A DNA stretch of 64,000 nucleotides, taken from assembly GCA_963920705.1 (NCBI GenBank), contig OY987232.1, positions 11,657,726 to 11,721,725 of the forward strand, in the 5' to 3' direction. The position numbers and the translations under genes are program-made. Under the pieces are notes generated by a model. That model was not told the origin of the DNA. It saw nothing but the letters and a program-made list of their open reading frames with translations, and searched no databases. The DNA comes from Odiellus spinosus. Taxonomy: Eukaryota > Arthropoda > Arachnida > Opiliones > Phalangiidae. Below, piece by piece: positions 9,914 to 21,595 of this stretch (the first letter of the stretch is position 1; each line of letters begins with the position of its first letter).

Positions 9914-10377
9914 AAAATGAAGATCCTCGTATGATCATATACAGTGACAGTGACTGGGGAAGCGATAAAGATGCAAGACGTTCTCACTGCGGATACATTA
10001 CATATATGGGCTTGACTCCAGTAACGTGGCGTTCCATGAAACAAAAATCGGTTGCGCTCTCAACAACGAAAGCGGAGTATGTCGGCTTAACAGAAGCAAT
10101 TAAAGAACTTTTATGGTTACAACCAATTTTAGATGAACTGAAATTGTTTAATGTAAAATTAGAAAAACCCTTAGTATTATGTGATAATCAATCCGCCATC
10201 GCCTTATCAAGAAATAGTATTGAAAATCAACGGACTAAACATATCGATTTACGTTTTCATTTCATTCATGAAAATTTAGAAAGGAAGGAATTTAATTTAC
10301 AATATGTTCGGTCTAATGATAATGTTGCGGATATCTTAACCAAAATTTTATGTAAAAATAATTTCTTTAATAGATGA
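9914..10377 (+). pseudogene. Outer Copia RNase H, resumed after the insertion
   Basis: Codons from NEDPRMIIYSDSDWGSD to the stop at 10375-10377. Copia RNase H motifs: SDSDWGSDKDARRSHCGY, SVALSTTKAEYVGLTEA, LCDNQSAIALSRN, and the terminal HIDLRFHFIHENLE ... NVADILTK. It is the C-terminus of the same protein as 3796-5020. The apparent Met upstream of it is supplied by LTR sequence. Confidence 0.88.
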
Positions 10378-10720
10378 TTATATAAATAGCTCAGTTCGGC
10401 TTGATCAACTTGTTAGTTTAGCGGCCGCGTCACTGTAGACGTCACTCATCCCCTAGAGTTCCGGATGTATAAAGAGCGCAAGCGCGGAGAAAAAGCAGGC
10501 GTTAAGCTTGAGAGTAAAACTAGAGATCTTTAGAATTTTGTCATTCTGACTGCGGGCGCCGTGTTTCTGTACAAGAAACGTCACAGATGACGTCGACGCT
10601 CAACTTACGAAAAAGGACTCCTCCCTTTTATATATTTATCTATTGTGTCAAACTGTTACAACTAGAAAACTAACATATTCCGTAGTATATTTATTCAATA
10701 TTTATGTCAAAGAGGGGGAG
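10378..10720 (+). other. 3' untranslated region and polypurine tract of the outer Copia element, copy 1
   Basis: No coding seen. Contains GACGTCA-like segments near 10437 and 10589 and ends with the polypurine tract AAAGAGGGGGAG (10709-10720) next to the 3' LTR. Confidence 0.6.
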
Positions 10721-10980
10721 TGAAAAACATAACCATGAACTTTGACATAAACAAACAGATAAATAATAAGGGTCAAAGATCACCTCCACTAGATGGAGCC
10801 TTATTTATACTATCATGTGACCGATGACGTCATCATGTAGGTGAACTCACTCTCTCTTAAATCTCTAGCTAACCCAGTCCTGTATGAATTTTGGTTTACA
10901 GCGGTTGCTCTATTAATTTAATTAAAGTTATTATTAATGTTAAAAACTTAGTTTATTTTTATTGATTGACACCTCTAACA
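10721..10980 (+). repeat. 3' LTR of the outer Copia element, copy 1
   Basis: 260 bp, including 13 bp (TAAAAACTTAGTT-like) missing from the 5' LTR. The CRE-like palindrome is at 10825-10832. Confidence 0.93.
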
Positions 10981-11795
10981 GTTTGACTGTCGTCTTCGAC
11001 TCGGTGAGGGTTAGGTTAACAAAATACCTTCGGCAAAGCTGCACCATCCGTCTCAACATCAACCCAATCAAGACCTGAGCCCGAGCCGCACCCACGTAGA
11101 ATTGCAGCCCCATCTTTAAGACAGCACAGCCCGCGGAGTCACCCAATCAACGGCTAGACTTTGTTCGGGATTGCAGGATGTGCCTCAACTCGATAGAAAA
11201 GGAAGCTGTCACTCTTTGTCTCTGGGTCTTTTGGCCTAAAATCCAGCTCAATCCCCCACCACGGAAAGGTGCTTTCAGTCGGGGATAGCCGCCAGGCGCT
11301 ATTTTAGGTTTGCCACACACAAAGAATTGGTCCGACTGAGTCTTGGATACATCTTGCAATGGTCAGGCCTAGCTCTTCGGCCATGGCTTGGATGACTGGA
11401 ACTTAGCTAGTCGCCTTTGACTCGAGTGCGTGGTGCAGATGCTCATGTCTTACGGGAGGAATTTCCACCAGCCCAGGTACTTGAGCTTTGACTTTGCTTC
11501 TCTTGGCTCCATCCTGTTCCATTCCATCTCCCCTTGGACCGCGGCATTTTTCGTCATTAGACCTGCGTTTAGGGCAGTTTTCCCGAACAAAGTTGGGACT
11601 CGTTCTAATGTCACTTTCACGGGAAAGCACAGAATTTCATTTCCAAAAGTTCGTGCGCGGGAACTTGCTACCGCTTTTCTGAGGGTGAGGGTGAGGGTTA
11701 CAGATTATTTTTTATACAAACCCGCCGCTAGTTTCCTGATGACCCACTAAGGGAATTAGTTTTTTTGTGAAATTCGTCACTGCACGGCTGAGACA
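10981..11795. repeat. Block F, copy 2
   Basis: Complete 815-bp block between the two composite elements. Nearly the same as copy 3 and somewhat diverged from copy 1. It ends with the 21 bp AATTCGTCACTG... that copy 3 lacks. Confidence 0.85.
11403..11630 (-). pseudogene. Decayed ORF in block F, copy 2
   Basis: 75-codon version of the 309-635 frame, cut short by TAA where copy 1 has CAA. The rest of the 108-codon reading is still recognisable beyond the stop. Confidence 0.3.
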
Positions 11796-12042
11796 TGAAA
11801 AACATAACCATGAACTTTGACATAAACAAACAGATAAATAATAAGGGTTAAAGATCACCTCCACTAGATGGAGCCTTATTTATACTATCATGTGACCGAT
11901 GACGTCATCATGTAGGTGAACTCACTCTCTCTCAAATTTCTAGCTAACCCAGTCCTGTATGAATTTCGGTTTACAGCGGTTGCTCTATTAATTTAATTAA
12001 AGTTATTATGAATGTTATTTTTATTGATTGACACCTCTAACA
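11796..12042 (+). repeat. 5' LTR of the outer Copia element, copy 2
   Basis: 247 bp, matching 801-1047. A primer binding site of the same sequence follows at 12045-12056. Confidence 0.93.
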
Positions 12043-12242
12043 AGTGGTAGCAGAGCGTGGTTGTCGCGGGTTTCAAGTTTAATTAATAATTAAAGTAAAG
12101 CAAAAACGTATTTATCAAGTGGAGAATGGAGCTAAGGCTTAAATCGACAATGCACGTTTTTGGAATCTGAAACCTACGGACACGCTGAAACCTGTGGTGA
12201 AATCAACATACATTTTTTTTACTGGATTTAACTGGAATCGAA

Positions 12243-15200
12243 ATGGCAGAAAGAGGATCACTAGCCCTGATCAATCATTTATCTAAATTAACTTCAAATA
12301 ATTATCGGAGCTGGCATTTCGAAATGGAAATGGTATTGAGAGACAGAGGCTTGTGGGAATTAGTTGATGGAACAAAATCCCCTCCAGCGGCTGAAGCTAC
12401 GGGAGATATTAAACAAAAATATAAACATAGAGTAGCTAAGGCTTATTCAAGCATATAGCGCTGGGGTTATCTGAAGATTTACGTAGCCTTATTGAGGGAC
12501 AAACAACGCCTGATGGCATTTGGAAATCATTGAAAGATGCGTTTGAACCTGTTTCTAGAGCAAGAATTGGCCAGTTAAGGAAAGAATTTTATTACATTGA
12601 ATATCAAGGGAATGAAGGAATGCCTTCTTTTATCGGAAGATTATTTTACGCCAAGAGACAATTAATCGAAGCCGGTGAAATAGTAACAGACAAAGATATG
12701 TCATATTAGTTGATAGGATCTCTTCCCGAGACGTACCAAAGTCTCGTTTCAATTATCTATAACGCATCAGATGCCGATTTTACACCAGAAAAAATTAAGA
12801 ATCAATTAATCGCTGAATACAGTTGTCAGAATATTAAAGAATCCTTAAACGATAACTCCGCTAATGCTTTTCATATACAAGCAAAGAAGTATGAAAAACA
12901 TTCAAAGAATTATAACGAAGGACGACGTTTTCAAGGGAAATGTAATTTTTGTAATTTATATGGGCATCGTGCGTCTGAATGTAGGAAGAAATTAAATCAA
13001 GAAACGATAAAAGAAAAACCTAAAGAAAAAGCGAAAAGGGAAAAGAAACAATCATTTTACGCATCCGCCTTATGTATCGCTAAAGCATCAGATAAATGGA
13101 TTATAGACTCAGCTGCAACCCATCATTTTTGCAACAAGAGAGAATGGTTTCATACCTATTCGGCATTAACGACAAAAGCTATAGTTGGCGAAGGAACGTC
13201 CAAAATAGAAGGCAAAGGGGATATTAGAATACAAATGGATGGTAGAGGCAGAAATACTTTTACGTTAAGGGGAGTAATACACGCACCAGGCATGCGTAGG
13301 AATTTAATATCTGGTCGCTGTATGGATGAAGCAGGATTCAGCGCAGAGATTAAAGATTCACGTTTTACAGTATTCTTCCCCGATGGAGGTTTTGGTTTTG
13401 AGGCTTCGTTATCTCAAGAACATTTTTATATCGTAAAAGCACATGTTCTCAAGGAGGCATCTCGCGAACAGGAAGATAGTAACGATAACCATAAGAACTA
13501 TTCAACGTTAATGACTACTGGACCGTCATACGATATTGACTTATGGCATAAACGAATGGGTCATTTAAACGAAGATGACCTCAAATATATGGCCACGCGT
13601 AAGATGTTAGAAGGACTAAACCTAAAGAAAGGGAATCTGGATGTCTGCATTGCGTGTAAACTATCAAAATGTACACGAAGTACGCATAATCCACTGAATG
13701 AAATCAGAAGTAACGATTTACTTGAACTTATTCACTCTGACGTCTGGGGACCAGCTAAGGTCACTTCTCAAGGTCACATTTATTGATGACAAGAGCAGAT
13801 ATGTCAGAGTTTACACAATGGCAAAGAAAAACGAAGTACTTCTTTATTTCAAGACGTTCAAGAAAAGAGTCGAAAAAGAAACCGGTAATATGATTAAAGC
13901 CATTCGAACAGACAATGGAACCGAATATTGTAACAACGAATTTACGCAGTTTTGTAACGATAATGGAATAAAACATGAACGAACCAATATTTATTCCCCC
14001 GCGATGAATGGAGTTTCCGAACGTCTTAATCGTACCTTACTTAACGCTGTACGAGCGTTTTTAGAAGATGGTCAATTACCCCATTCGTTATGGGCAGAAC
14101 TACTACATACAGCTACGGAATTGAAGAATCGCTCTAAACACGCCAAATTAGACTATAAAGTTCCATTAGAGGTCTGACAAGGAAAGAAACCAAGTGCCAG
14201 ACATTTACGACGTATAGGATGTTTAGCATTTCAATATATACCTCGCGAAAAGCAAAATAGCAAATTTCACAGAAGGGCGAAACCAGGCATTCCAGTAGGC
14301 TATGCGAAAAATACCCGAGGGTATAGAATATGGTTTCCAGAAGACCATAAGGTCGTTGAATCGAAACACGTTACTTTTATAGAAGACAAATTGGGCGTCG
14401 ATCACATTAAAGAAGCAAAACAAGATAAAAGTATACGTTTTTCTTCGACAGATGATATAGAAGAAGCAGACTCGGTTTCTGAACAACAATCGGAAATGGA
14501 AGATGAAACAAAACATGAAGTCCCAGAAAACAACGAGAATAATGAAGAATTCGAGACTGAAAATAGCTTACCTGATGAAACATCAAAACCCACGGAAGAG
14601 ATAGATCTACCGGAACATAAACAAGATGAAATCCAGGATGTTCAACCAAATTCAATATTGCCACAGGGTTTACCAGACGGATGGACAAGAGAAGTTAGAA
14701 CTCATAAAAAGGGAAAATCCGCTGGAAATAAAGATATTTTTATTATAAAGACCCAGATGGACATCCACTGCAATCTCAGGCCGATGTAACGAGGTACAAT
14801 AAAAAGAAGGGTTTAGCGCTAGATATAAACCTCTTCGATTTTTCAAACAAGACCGAAGAAAAACCAAATGCATCAACTTTAATAGCTGACGTCACGGTAG
14901 ACCATTGTTCAGAAGTTTTAGAGTCTTATTGTACTGAAATATTAGTCCCAAAGGACTATCAGGAAGCTATGAATTCACCGCAACAGAAAGAATGGCAATT
15001 AGCCATGGACCAGGAGATGAAAACCTTGGAAGAACGGGAAGTAACAAAGATAGTCCAAATTCCCAAGAAGCGAATAATTGGATGTCGTTGGGTGTATGCC
15101 CTCAAAAAGCATCATACTGGGAAGATTCTGAGATATAAAGCCAGAATAGTAGCTCAAGGGTTTGGACAAACGGAAGGAAAAGATTACAAAGATGCTTTCG

Positions 15201-16015
15201 CACCAGTTATAAACTTTTCTTTGACCAGACTTTTAATATCTATATTCGTTATGGGCCTAGTATGGGTACATGGTCATGGAGACGTTACTAATGCGTACCT
15301 GTACGGACATTTGGAGGAAGATGTGTGTATGAAACAGGTACCTGGCTACGAAGCACAATATTCATCCAAATATTGCTTACAATTACAAAAAGCACTTTAT
15401 GGGCTACCCCAAAGTGGGAGACAATGGTACCTGGAATTGGACAAAAGATTTAAAGAGCTGGGGTTCTCCAAATTAAAAGGGACTAGTTGTATTTACTACA
15501 TACCGTTTAAAGTAATAATCTTGGTATATGTGGACGATCTGGTAGTGCTGGCTATAACCAACGATTTACTTCAAGATACCTTCTGTACTATCGCAACGAA
15601 ATACGATCTCAAACTACTGGGACCCATCAAGAAACTCTTAGGAGTTAAGTTCGAATTTAGAAAAGATAATACTTTAAAACTTCAACAAACGTCGTATATA
15701 GATAAAATAGGAAAGAAATTCGGTATATACACAGAAGAACCAGTCAGTCTCCCAATTATACCGAGCGCCATATTAACACGAAGAGATTGTCCGGTAACCA
15801 CAGAAGATCAGGAGGAAATGAAGAATATCACATATAGGGCTCTTGTTGGAAGTTTACTGTATCTCGCACAGCGAACCCGTCCTGATATACTTTTCGCAGT
15901 AATGACGTTTTCACAATTTAACAGTAACCCTAGATATACACATTGGACTCGATTATGTCAGTTAACCAGATACGTGATGTCGACGGCAAATTATGGACTG
16001 ATTTATAGACAAAAT
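12243..16015 (+). pseudogene. Outer Copia gag-protease-integrase-RT, copy 2, broken
   Basis: Carries the same lesions as copy 1 at +10,995: frameshift near 12455, TAG at 12707-12709, integrase break at 13786, TGA at 14175-14177 and frameshift near 14740. The lesions therefore predate the duplication. Open parts: 12243-12458, 12710-13786, 13698-14177, 14391-14789 and 14969-16015. Domains are as described for copy 1 (zinc knuckle, DSAAT protease, integrase DDE, YVDD). Coding is cut at 16015 by the inner element. Confidence 0.88.
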
Positions 16016-16288
16016 TGTAAATTGTTGGGCGTGCGACGAAATTAGAAGACTAGTTTGCAGTTCTTTAATTAGTTTATTATTAATTTAAGTTTAAGTTATT
16101 TATGCAATCAAATCTACAGTATAATGAATCATCTTTACTAAGAGGCTGAGCCTAACACACTAACCGACCGCCGTTTTTCATCAGACTATAACAGCTGATC
16201 CATTTCTGAACAACGCCCCCTATAGTTGCCTTATCTCCCCCAAGGGTACAAAAGGTCACTATGTTAAAGGTCAAAGGTCAACATAACA
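16016..16288 (-). repeat. 3' LTR of the inner Copia element, copy 2
   Basis: 273 bp. The same single base separates it from the partner LTR at 20631-20903 as in copy 1. Confidence 0.94.
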
Positions 16289-16365
16289 TACTCCCCCACT
16301 TTAACATACTATGAATTATATAAAGTTAGTATTATTAAGAATTATCGCTATATTAAGACGCGAAT

Positions 16366-17661
16366 TTAAGTTAACGTTAACATATTACAACAATTTTGAA
16401 AATTAAGTTTTGCCAATGCCTTTGTAAATATATTCGATACATTTTGTTTTGTACACACATATTTAAGATTAAACAGTTCTTGCGATAGTTTCTCTCGAAT
16501 AAAATGATACCGAATGTCTATGTGTTTGGAACGGTTATTCTCGGTAGGATTTTTCGCGTAGAATATAGCGGATTGGTTGTCGCAAAACACATTTGGAGTA
16601 GGAAAATTGATGTTAAAGTTCTGCGATAATTCCTCTGTTATGGTTTGCAACCACATGAGTTCCTTCACGGCTTCTGTAAGTGCGACGTATTCAGCTTCCA
16701 TGGTGGAGAGCGATACCGACTTTTGGCAAAATGATCGCCACGAAACAGGAGAGGTCCCATAAAAGCAAACAAAACCGCACGTTGACCTGCGGGTATCGCG
16801 GTCGCTGGCCCAATCGCTATCTGAATAGATGGTTATTTTAGATTCCGCCTCCTTTTTATACATCAGGCCATATTCTGCTGTATTGATAACATATCTGGTA
16901 AGCTGACATAATTGTTTCCAATGAAGAAGTCCGGGATTGGAGCTGAACTTCGACAAGGCTACAACAGCAAATAGAATATCAGGCCTTGCTTTTTGTGCCA
17001 CATATAGGAGTGATCCAATCAGGGCTTGATAAGGGTACTTCTTCATTTGTTCTTTATCGTCTTCATCACTCGGACTATCATTCTTCGTTAGAATAGCGCC
17101 AGGGCTCAATGGTAAGCTTACCGGTACGTCGCAACTGATATTAAATTTTTCTGAAAGTGTCTTGATATAGCTTGACTGGTGCAATTTCATTCCTCCCTCT
17201 GGTGTATAATTGAATTCCACTCTTAAGAAATTACGAAGTGGACCAAGACTTTTTAAGTCGTAGACGCCGGATAAGGTATTGTAGACTCCTTTCAGTGCTT
17301 CATCATTTCGTGCTATGACGGCCAAGTCGTCCACATATACAAGAACGATAACTTTCAACGGGATAAAATATATACAGTTTGTACCAGCGAGCTTCGTAAA
17401 TCCAAATTTCCTAAACGTTTTGTCCAATTCGAGATGCCATTGTGTTCCGCTTTGAGGGAGGCCGTATAAAGACTTGAATAACTTTAAGCAATACGCAGCC
17501 GGGTTCACCATTTCAAAACCAGGAATTGGTTTCATATAGACTTCTTCCGTTAAGTTCCCATATAGGTACGCATTTTTCACGTCGAGGTGACAATGCACCC
17601 ATCCCAATGTTACGACAAATACGGCGAGAAAAAAACGAATCAAAGCGAAGTTAAGTCTCAT
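16366..17661 (-). CDS. Inner Copia RT and RNase H, copy 2
   Basis: Same protein as 5371-6648. Because the 5-bp TTAAC repeat is absent, the frame opens further upstream, at MRLNFALIRFF, and overlaps the end of the gag-pol frame by 11 bases in a different frame. YVDD and RNase H motifs are intact. The polymerase still lacks the FAPV-region segment, so the two frames do not make one intact enzyme. A programmed frameshift is unlikely because conserved residues are missing. Confidence 0.85.
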   Translation of the reverse strand: MRLNFALIRFFLAVFVVTLGWVHCHLDVKNAYLYGNLTEEVYMKPIPGFEMVNPAAYCLKLFKSLYGLPQSGTQWHLELDKTFRKFGFTKLAGTNCIYFIPLKVIVLVYVDDLAVIARNDEALKGVYNTLSGVYDLKSLGPLRNFLRVEFNYTPEGGMKLHQSSYIKTLSEKFNISCDVPVSLPLSPGAILTKNDSPSDEDDKEQMKKYPYQALIGSLLYVAQKARPDILFAVVALSKFSSNPGLLHWKQLCQLTRYVINTAEYGLMYKKEAESKITIYSDSDWASDRDTRRSTCGFVCFYGTSPVSWRSFCQKSVSLSTMEAEYVALTEAVKELMWLQTITEELSQNFNINFPTPNVFCDNQSAIFYAKNPTENNRSKHIDIRYHFIREKLSQELFNLKYVCTKQNVSNIFTKALAKLNFQNCCNMLTLT

Positions 17662-20563
17662 CGTAATCTATACCGGGTACTTGATTATATCCCTGTGCGA
17701 TCAAACGTGCCTTGTATCGAATTACGTTCCCGTCACCATCTCGTTTGATATTATAAATCCATCGGCAACCAGTTATTTTTGCTTTTTGGGGCCTTTTTAC
17801 GGTCTTCATGACCTTACGTTCAGTCAGTGTCTGTACCTCTTCTTGCATAGCGTTTTGCCACAACTTCTTTTGAGGTGACTGCATAGCTTCCTCGTACGTG
17901 CTTGGGATAATTACCTCGGCGCAATGGGCTTCGTATACTTCATCTTTACCCGGAGCTTCATCTGGGTTCGGTTCAACTCGGACCTTTGACAGTGATTCGA
18001 CGAAGTCTTGTTTACGAAAACTGAATAGCTTTACGTCGTACGGTAGTGCCTTTTCGTCTAAGTATTGTTTCACCTTGAGACTTGATCGTAGTCTCTTACC
18101 CTCTGGGTTTCTATAATGCACGTCAAAATCTCCTGCGGATGCTCCTGTTTGACGTACTATGAGCTCCCTTCGCCATCCCTTAGGTAGTTCACCTCTGTCG
18201 GAGTTACCAATCGGAGGAGCTTCGTTCTGTGACTCTTCCGGTATTTCGACCACTGGCTCTTCTAGGACTTGGTTTTGTGGCTTTATCGTTATTTGTTCTT
18301 CCTCTTCTTCTGGCATATTAAATAACACCCTGTCCCTCTTAATTTCTTCTTTCTGCCCAGGAATTTTGCCAATCTGACGTTCATCAAACGAAACATGTTT
18401 AGATTCTTTGACTGTGTTTTCTTCTGGATACCAGATACGATATCCTCTGGTGTATTGCGCATACCCGACAAGTATTCCTGGCTTGGCCCTTCGTTGCAAT
18501 TTATTTCTTCTCTGTTGTTTGTGTATATGCGAAAACGCTAGGCATCCGATCTGTTTCAGATGTCTACAACTAGGCGTTTTTCCTGACCAACACTCTAGTG
18601 GGACTTTTTCGCCGAGTTTACTGTGTCGAATACGGTTTTTCAAGTAAGCTGCGGTACGAACAAGCTCTGCCCACAAATTTAAAGGTAACTTCGCTTCTTC
18701 CATCATAGTACGGGCCATATCTACAAGGGTCCGATTAACCCTTTCCGCAACTCCATTCATTTGCGGCGAGTAGACGTTGGTTCTTTCGTGTCGTATTCCC
18801 GCGTCATTATAGAATTCTTCGAATCGACGAGAGCAAAACTCCATTCCATTATCTGTGCGGATCTTCTTAATACTTTTTCCAGTTTCATTTTCTACGCGTG
18901 CCTTGTACATCTCAAAACATCGCAATACTTCGTCCTTTTTCCGGATGGTATATATCGTGATATGACGACTATAGTCGTCTATGAAACTGACGTAATAGTA
19001 GGCTCCCCCTATTGACAGTGTTGGTGCAGGCCCCCAGACATCAGAGTGCACTAGCTGTAAAACTTCTTGACTTGAAATTGCTTTTAGGCCTTGCGAGGGT
19101 TTCGCAGTACTTTTGCTAACTTTACACGATAGGCAGGTATCCAACTTCCCTTGAAGAGACTGTAACCCTTGAAGCATTTCATGTTTTGCCATGAATTCTA
19201 AGTCTATTTCGTTAAGATGGCCGAGCCTGCGGTGCCATAGTTCGATATCCCTATTTCCGAAACTGGTTGTTTGGTTAGCTTCTACGGTTTCGCGTTGTGA
19301 AGTTGGATTAATCTGACTTGACGTTACTTTAGCTTCGAAAGTGTATAAATTACGATTTAATTTTGCCTCAAAAGCGATGGTACCGTGGGGGAAATAGACG
19401 ATGCATTTCCGATGAGCGATAACTATTTTGAATCCAGCTTCATCAATCAAACGTCCCGAGATGAGGTTCTTACCCATGAAGGGTGTATGTAAAACATTCT
19501 TCATTACAAATATATTATTCTTCTCTTGATTGATGACTTCAAATCTTATATCGCCAATACCTTCAGCCTTTGATTTTCCTTCTCCGAGCGTTATATCCTT
19601 TTGCAGTGGAGTGTAAGTGTGAAACCACTCTTTCTGGTTGCATAAATGATGAGTAGATGCTGAGTCAAAAATCCATTCATTAGTGGAAGTTGATAAATAA
19701 GAGGCGGATGCAAAGAAGGCTCCCTCTTCTCTTTCATTTCGTTTCGGACGTTGCGTGTTACTTCTCCTAGCGGAGCGGCAATCAGAGCTTCTATGTCCCT
19801 TGCGACCACAATTGAAACAACTCCCTCGAAATGCATTAGGTGCCGAACGTCCTCGACCCTCGTATGTCGTTTTTCCATCTTGATTGTCAGAAGCGCTTCT
19901 GCGGTCGGTTCTTCTTGGTGCCCTTGTATATTGTGTGGCAAAGGCGTCGGTGGAATCATACTGATTTTCCTTTATGGCTTGTCGCCCATATTCCGCAAGT
20001 AATCGCGCCTTTATATTTTCGGATGTAAACTCTCTATCGTCCAATTGATATAAATGCTGTACAAGTGACTCATAAGTGTCTGGTAAAGTGCGAAGTAACT
20101 GGTAAGATATATCCTTATCTTGGACTGGTTCTCCTACTTCTACGAGTTGCTGACTAGCTTGTAATAAACGTCCAATAAATGCGGACATTGTTTCTCCCGG
20201 CCGATATTTCAAGGTAAAAAACTGTTCTCGTAACACTGCAATTCTGGCCCTTGACTGGGGTTCGAAAGTACCTTTGAGTTTGTCCCAAACTGCAGCTGCA
20301 TCAACAATGCCCACAATCAAACTCCTGTTGTCCTCATTTAAAGTCATAGCAAGTATGGAATATGCCTTGGAAGCCCTTGCCTTGTATTTTAGTTGCTCTT
20401 CAGCTGTTGCACTGTCGTCAGGGGCAACCTCCACTCTCGTCACTATATCCCACAAATTTCGTTCTCGGAGCAGCATTTCCACTTCAAACCTCCACTTAGT
20501 GTAATTCGTTGAGGAAAGTAATACAATATTTCCAATTGATAATATATTACCACCTTCCGCCAT
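17651..20563 (-). CDS. Inner Copia gag, protease, integrase and start of RT, copy 2
   Basis: Identical in reading to 6661-9573: zinc knuckle, DSAST protease, integrase zinc region and DD35E core, and the first RT motif. Start chosen at MAEGGNILS (20563), with an in-frame ATG at 20614. Ends at DYDET and a stop. Confidence 0.9.
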   Translation of the reverse strand: MAEGGNILSIGNIVLLSSTNYTKWRFEVEMLLRERNLWDIVTRVEVAPDDSATAEEQLKYKARASKAYSILAMTLNEDNRSLIVGIVDAAAVWDKLKGTFEPQSRARIAVLREQFFTLKYRPGETMSAFIGRLLQASQQLVEVGEPVQDKDISYQLLRTLPDTYESLVQHLYQLDDREFTSENIKARLLAEYGRQAIKENQYDSTDAFATQYTRAPRRTDRRSASDNQDGKTTYEGRGRSAPNAFRGSCFNCGRKGHRSSDCRSARRSNTQRPKRNEREEGAFFASASYLSTSTNEWIFDSASTHHLCNQKEWFHTYTPLQKDITLGEGKSKAEGIGDIRFEVINQEKNNIFVMKNVLHTPFMGKNLISGRLIDEAGFKIVIAHRKCIVYFPHGTIAFEAKLNRNLYTFEAKVTSSQINPTSQRETVEANQTTSFGNRDIELWHRRLGHLNEIDLEFMAKHEMLQGLQSLQGKLDTCLSCKVSKSTAKPSQGLKAISSQEVLQLVHSDVWGPAPTLSIGGAYYYVSFIDDYSRHITIYTIRKKDEVLRCFEMYKARVENETGKSIKKIRTDNGMEFCSRRFEEFYNDAGIRHERTNVYSPQMNGVAERVNRTLVDMARTMMEEAKLPLNLWAELVRTAAYLKNRIRHSKLGEKVPLECWSGKTPSCRHLKQIGCLAFSHIHKQQRRNKLQRRAKPGILVGYAQYTRGYRIWYPEENTVKESKHVSFDERQIGKIPGQKEEIKRDRVLFNMPEEEEEQITIKPQNQVLEEPVVEIPEESQNEAPPIGNSDRGELPKGWRRELIVRQTGASAGDFDVHYRNPEGKRLRSSLKVKQYLDEKALPYDVKLFSFRKQDFVESLSKVRVEPNPDEAPGKDEVYEAHCAEVIIPSTYEEAMQSPQKKLWQNAMQEEVQTLTERKVMKTVKRPQKAKITGCRWIYNIKRDGDGNVIRYKARLIAQGYNQVPGIDYDET

Positions 20564-20630
20564 CTTGCTTAGGCTTGCGTACGTCTGAAAACACGGGCCT
20601 TGGCCTCGAACCACGTTGGTGCTACCACAT

Positions 20631-20903
20631 TGTAAATTGTTGGGCGTGCGACGAAATTAGAAGACTAGTTTGCAGTTCTTTAATTAGTTTATTATTAATT
20701 TAAGTTTAAGTTATTTATACAATCAAATCTACAGTATAATGAATCATCTTTACTAAGAGGCTGAGCCTAACACACTAACCGACCGCCGTTTTTCATCAGA
20801 CTATAACAGCTGATCCATTTCTGAACAACGCCCCCTATAGTTGCCTTATCTCCCCCAAGGGTACAAAAGGTCACTATGTTAAAGGTCAAAGGTCAACATA
20901 ACA
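20631..20903 (-). repeat. 5' LTR of the inner Copia element, copy 2
   Basis: Partner of 16016-16288. Primer binding site on the minus strand just inside, at 20620-20627. Confidence 0.94.
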
Positions 20904-21367
20904 AAAATGAAGATCCTCGTATGATCATATACAGTGACAGTGACTGGGGAAGCGATAAAGATGCAAGACGTTCTCACTGCGGATACATTACATATATGGG
21001 CTTGACTCCAGTAACGTGGCGTTCCATGAAACAAAAATCGGTTGCGCTCTCAACAACGAAAGCGGAGTATGTCGGCTTAACAGAAGCAATTAAAGAACTT
21101 TTATGGTTACAACCAATTTTAGATGAACTGAAATTGTTTAATGTAAAATTAGAAAAACCCTTAGTATTATGTGATAATCAATCCGCCATCGCCTTATCAA
21201 GAAATAGTATTGAAAATCAACGGACTAAACATATCGATTTACGTTTTCATTTCATTCATGAAAATTTAGAAAGGAAGGAATTTAATTTACAATATGTTCG
21301 GTCTAATGATAATGTTGCGGATATCTTAACCAAAATTTTATGTAAAAATAATTTCTTTAATAGATGA
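20904..21367 (+). pseudogene. Outer Copia RNase H, copy 2
   Basis: Same as 9914-10377: SDSDWGSD, STTKAEYVGL, CDNQSAIAL and a terminal NVADILTK motif. Confidence 0.87.
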
Positions 21368-21571
21368 TTATATAAATAGCTCAGTTCGGCTTGATCAACT
21401 TGTTAGTTTAGCGGCCGCGTCACTGTAGACGTCACTCATCCCCTAGAGTTCCGGATGTATAAAGAGCGCAAGCGCGGAGAAAAAGCAGGCGTTAAGCTTG
21501 AGAGTAAAACTAGAGATCTTTAGAATTTTGTCATTCTGACTGCGGGCGCCGTGTTTCTGTACAAGAAACGT

Positions 21572-21595
21572 CACAGATGACGTCACAGATGACGT
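21572..21595. repeat. 12-bp tandem repeat creating an extra CRE palindrome, copy 2 only
   Basis: CACAGATGACGT occurs twice in a row, against once in copy 1 (near 10582). The duplication creates a TGACGTCA at 21578-21585. Confidence 0.8.

Larger units (their letters stand above)
801..10980 (+). mobile_element. Outer Ty1/Copia LTR retrotransposon, copy 1, interrupted by an inner element
   Basis: A plus-strand Copia element with TG...CA LTRs at 801-1047 and 10721-10980, a primer binding site at 1050-1061, gag, protease, integrase, reverse transcriptase and RNase H in Copia order, and a polypurine tract at 10709-10720. The pol region is split at 5020/9914 by a minus-strand Copia element. The LTRs differ by about six substitutions and a 13-bp indel, so the insertion is fairly old, and the coding region carries several stops and frameshifts. 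The flanks (AGACA on the left, GTTTG on the right) do not form a target duplication, which suggests the ends were rearranged after insertion. Confidence 0.93.
16016..20903 (-). mobile_element. Inner Copia element, copy 2
   Basis: Second copy of 5021-9913, with LTRs 16016-16288 and 20631-20903 and the same AAAAT duplication (16011-16015, 20904-20908). Five bases shorter than copy 1 at the RT break. Confidence 0.95.
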
